Source of the DNA: an uncultured Prolixibacteraceae bacterium | GTDB taxonomy: Bacteria > Bacteroidota > Bacteroidia > Bacteroidales > Prolixibacteraceae | Length of the DNA stretch: 64,000 nt | Assembly: GCA_937915865.1 (NCBI GenBank) | Contig: CALGIG010000034.1 | Location: 62,001-126,000, forward strand | Direction: 5' to 3' | Shown: positions 62,074-64,000 of the stretch, piece after piece | Layout: each line of letters starts with the position of its first letter | How positions within the stretch are numbered: the stretch's first letter is position 1 | Notes under the pieces: generated by a model | Told to the model about the DNA's origin: nothing | The model's database searches: none | What the model saw: the letters and a program-made list of their open reading frames with translations, nothing else | Position numbers and translations under genes: made by a program

Positions 62074-62107
62074 AAAAGCTGTTGGCCTCGTGTTGACAGC
62101 TTTTTTT
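62074..62107 (+). terminator. Terminator of tpx
   Basis: Stem AAAAGCTGT / ACAGCTTTT with a 13-base loop and T7, 22 bases after the stop codon. Confidence 0.9.
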
Positions 62108-62133
62108 ATGTCCGGAAATTCCTGAAAGATTGT

Positions 62134-62141
62134 TATATTTG
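62134..62141 (+). promoter_or_regulatory. -7 box upstream of the BRO-family pseudogene
   Basis: TATATTTG matches TAnnTTTG, 31 bases before the ATG at 62173; a remnant promoter of the dead gene is plausible. Confidence 0.35.
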
Positions 62142-62172
62142 AAATAAACAGTCTGATTAAATCGAAATCAAA

Positions 62173-62505
62173 ATGACCAAAAAAGATGCACTAAAGCTGT
62201 TTGAAGATAAAAAAGTCCGCACCATTTGGGACAGCGGGCAGGAGAAGTGGTTTTTATCCATTATTAATGTCATAGAAATACTAACGAATAGTCCAAATCC
62301 CCGAAAATACTGAAGTGTTTTAAAAGCACGACTTAAAAAAGAAGGAAGTCAGTTGGCTACAAATTGTAGTCAACTGAAAATGCAATCGGCTGACGGGAAA
62401 TTTTACAAAACGGATGTTGCTGATATTGAACAGCTTTTCAGATTAATCCAGCCTGTTTCTTCATCTAAAGCAGAACCCAAACTGTTACAATTTGTAACGG
62501 TTTGA
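62173..62505 (+). pseudogene. Broken BRO-family (prophage antirepressor-like) gene
   Basis: From an ATG at 62173 the reading is MTKKDALKLFEDKKVRTIWD, the start of a Bacteroidota BRO/antirepressor-like protein. At 62311-62313 the expected PRKYW tryptophan is TGA, an in-frame stop that could arise by a single G-to-A change. Downstream the same frame continues the family pattern (QLKMQSADGKFYKTDVADIEQLFRLIQ) and stops at 62503, after AEPK, where the normal protein has another 30-40 residues. The C-terminal part is missing, so the gene is both interrupted and truncated. No mobile element is nearby. Confidence 0.75.
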
Positions 62506-62573
62506 GTTACCATTTGATCACAATCTCAACAATATCTTGTTCCAAGGTGTTTTAATTGCTCAAAACTGTAATT

Positions 62574-64000
62574 ATGCACCCTGTTTTAGAAGAAAATATC
62601 CGGGAAATCGGGAAACCTTATGTCGATTTGCATTTCCTGCTTTCCTGCCTGAAAGAAGTTCTTCAGGCCAACAACGAAAACGAGCTGGTTAAGTATATTC
62701 CCTGGCTGAATACTGAAATTGCTTCCCCCGATGAAGCGTTGGTGCAGAAAGTCACACACCTGTATTCCATTTGTTTTCAGTTGCTCAATCTGAGTGAAGT
62801 AAACTGGGCGGTGCAAGGCCGCCGCAACAAACAGCAAAACCAGGCCCCGGCAAACGTAAACGGGAGTTGGGCGCAAACATTCACCGAACTAAAGGAATTG
62901 GAAATTGCTCCTGAAAAAATTGTGGACACTCTTTCGCACCTTGAAATTGAACCGGTGATGACGGCCCACCCTACCGAAGCCAAACGAACTGTCGTCCTGA
63001 AATATTACCGCGAACTTTACCTTCAGTTGGTAATGCTCGAAAACCCGGTTTACACCAAACACGAACGCGAGCAAATCCGTTCAGGCATTAAGGAAATACT
63101 GACCCGGCTGTGGTTTATCGACGATATTTACCTTGAAAAACCACAGGTTGAAACCGAACTCGATAACGTTTTGCATTACCTTACCAAGGTTTTTCCTGAA
63201 GTTTTTGAACTGCACGACCGAACGCTGATTCAGGCATGGACTGAGGTCGGATTTGACCCGGAATTTTTAAAGAACTATTGTTCACTGCCAAAAATTAGTT
63301 TAGGCTCGTGGGTTGGTGGCGACCGTGACGGGCATCCGCTGGTAACTCCTGAAATAACACGGTACACGCTCGAACGAATGCGCGCCGAAGCCTTGATCCT
63401 TAACCGCCGGAAATTGAGTCAGCTCGCCGATAGTCTGAGTATTTATACTTCTGCCGAAAAAATATCGACGGCTTTTCAAGCTAGAAAAGCTGAATTGGAA
63501 CAACAAATACCAGATATTTCAGAAAATATCCCTTTCAAACTGGCATTGCGCGAGCCCTTTCGTCAATTCGTGTTACTGTTGATCGAAAAACTTCCGGTTC
63601 AGGAGAATCATTCCGGAAACTTACAATTGGTGCCCAACAAATGGAGTTATTCGAATTCGGGACAACTTATTACTGATCTGGAATTATTGCTGCAGTCACT
63701 TTCGGAATGGGGAGCGCCAATGCTGGCACAAAATGAAGTGGCCCGCTCGTTGCGCTTTGTTCAAAGCTTTGGCTTTCACCTGGCTCATCTCGATGTCAGG
63801 CAAAATAGTGAGCACTATCAAAAAGCTTTGAATGGACTGCTTTGCGAATCAGGCTTCGAGAATAAAATATCGCCGGAAGGTTTGGTTGACAGGACTTTCA
63901 TTCTTCAGGAGATCAACCAGTACCGGCCCTTTGCCCACAATTATTCGGGAAGTACTTCCGAAACGATTAACGTGTTAGGCTACTTATCGGTTTTGGAATG
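62574..64000 (+). CDS. ppc: Phosphoenolpyruvate carboxylase, N-terminal part (3' end outside window)
   Basis: An open frame of 475 codons from ATG 62574 runs to the right edge. The active-site motif VMTAHPTEAKRTVV holds the catalytic histidine, and GSWVGGDRDGHP follows with the conserved arginine and aspartate; HLAHLDVRQNS is also typical. PEP carboxylase fixes bicarbonate onto PEP to give oxaloacetate, an anaplerotic step. The N-terminus differs from classical PEPC and the enzyme may belong to the shorter bacterial group. The C-terminal catalytic motifs lie beyond the window. Confidence 0.85.
   Translation, partial: MHPVLEENIREIGKPYVDLHFLLSCLKEVLQANNENELVKYIPWLNTEIASPDEALVQKVTHLYSICFQLLNLSEVNWAVQGRRNKQQNQAPANVNGSWAQTFTELKELEIAPEKIVDTLSHLEIEPVMTAHPTEAKRTVVLKYYRELYLQLVMLENPVYTKHEREQIRSGIKEILTRLWFIDDIYLEKPQVETELDNVLHYLTKVFPEVFELHDRTLIQAWTEVGFDPEFLKNYCSLPKISLGSWVGGDRDGHPLVTPEITRYTLERMRAEALILNRRKLSQLADSLSIYTSAEKISTAFQARKAELEQQIPDISENIPFKLALREPFRQFVLLLIEKLPVQENHSGNLQLVPNKWSYSNSGQLITDLELLLQSLSEWGAPMLAQNEVARSLRFVQSFGFHLAHLDVRQNSEHYQKALNGLLCESGFENKISPEGLVDRTFILQEINQYRPFAHNYSGSTSETINVLGYLSVLE

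Overview
The window is about 64 kb of a moderately AT-rich chromosome from a Bacteroidota member, most likely an environmental Bacteroidales/Marinilabiliales-type organism. The evidence is a secreted protease with a type IX secretion C-terminal domain, a TonB-dependent receptor with a carboxypeptidase-regulatory N-terminal domain, a DUF5020 outer-membrane channel, and recurrent TAnnTTTG promoter boxes. Most genes lack a strong Shine-Dalgarno sequence. I found no tRNA, rRNA, CRISPR array, insertion sequence or prophage. The window cuts a gene at both ends: a plug-domain protein on the left and phosphoenolpyruvate carboxylase on the right.

Layout. 1-6.9 kb: fragment of a large envelope protein, a T9SS serine protease, a minus-strand group (rbfA, methyltransferase, LolC/E-type permease) and a YqaA-type membrane protein. 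7.1-13.9 kb: a TetR-TolC-MFP-RND efflux operon with a palindromic operator and a terminator. 13.9-20.7 kb: ispD, a DUF2461 protein, an acyl-CoA synthetase, a nucleobase uptake pair (Tsx-like channel plus NCS2 permease) and two small unknown genes. 20.8-25.8 kb: a TetR-FabF pair and three RNA-modification enzymes. 25.9-31.6 kb: a SNF2-type helicase followed at 5 bp by an uncharacterised 545-residue protein. 31.8-40.4 kb: an AlaX-like editing protein, an arabinofuranosidase, a receiver-only regulator, dCMP deaminase, a C-terminal processing protease, and an ECF sigma/putative anti-sigma/beta-barrel unit. 40.7-48.5 kb: a PocR-PAS histidine kinase, pepE, a DUF819 transporter and a response regulator/histidine kinase/PepSY-like operon. 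48.6-59.5 kb: PAP2 phosphatase, YVTN propeller, a second TolC-MFP-RND operon, lplA, a ParE-type toxin-antitoxin pair and a TonB-dependent receptor. 59.6-64 kb: dtd, MazG-like, deoC, tpx, a dead BRO-family gene and the start of PEP carboxylase.

Most of the content is ordinary core and accessory metabolism. The observations I rate highest are in regulatory and non-coding DNA. First, pepE and the histidine kinase/PepSY unit are bracketed, in the same relative orientation, by two copies of a 63-bp inverted-repeat element upstream and two copies of a 38-nt hairpin downstream, although their genes are unrelated. Second, a matching pair of ECF-type promoters (TGTAAC / CGTCTTA) lies before the ECF sigma gene and before the beta-barrel gene downstream. 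Third, several spacers carry imperfect palindromes built from roughly 7-bp repeats. Fourth, two TetR genes each have a palindrome at their own promoter. The SNF2 helicase with its unknown partner is the best candidate for an undescribed protein system. I did not find clear evidence of a novel defence or mobile system.
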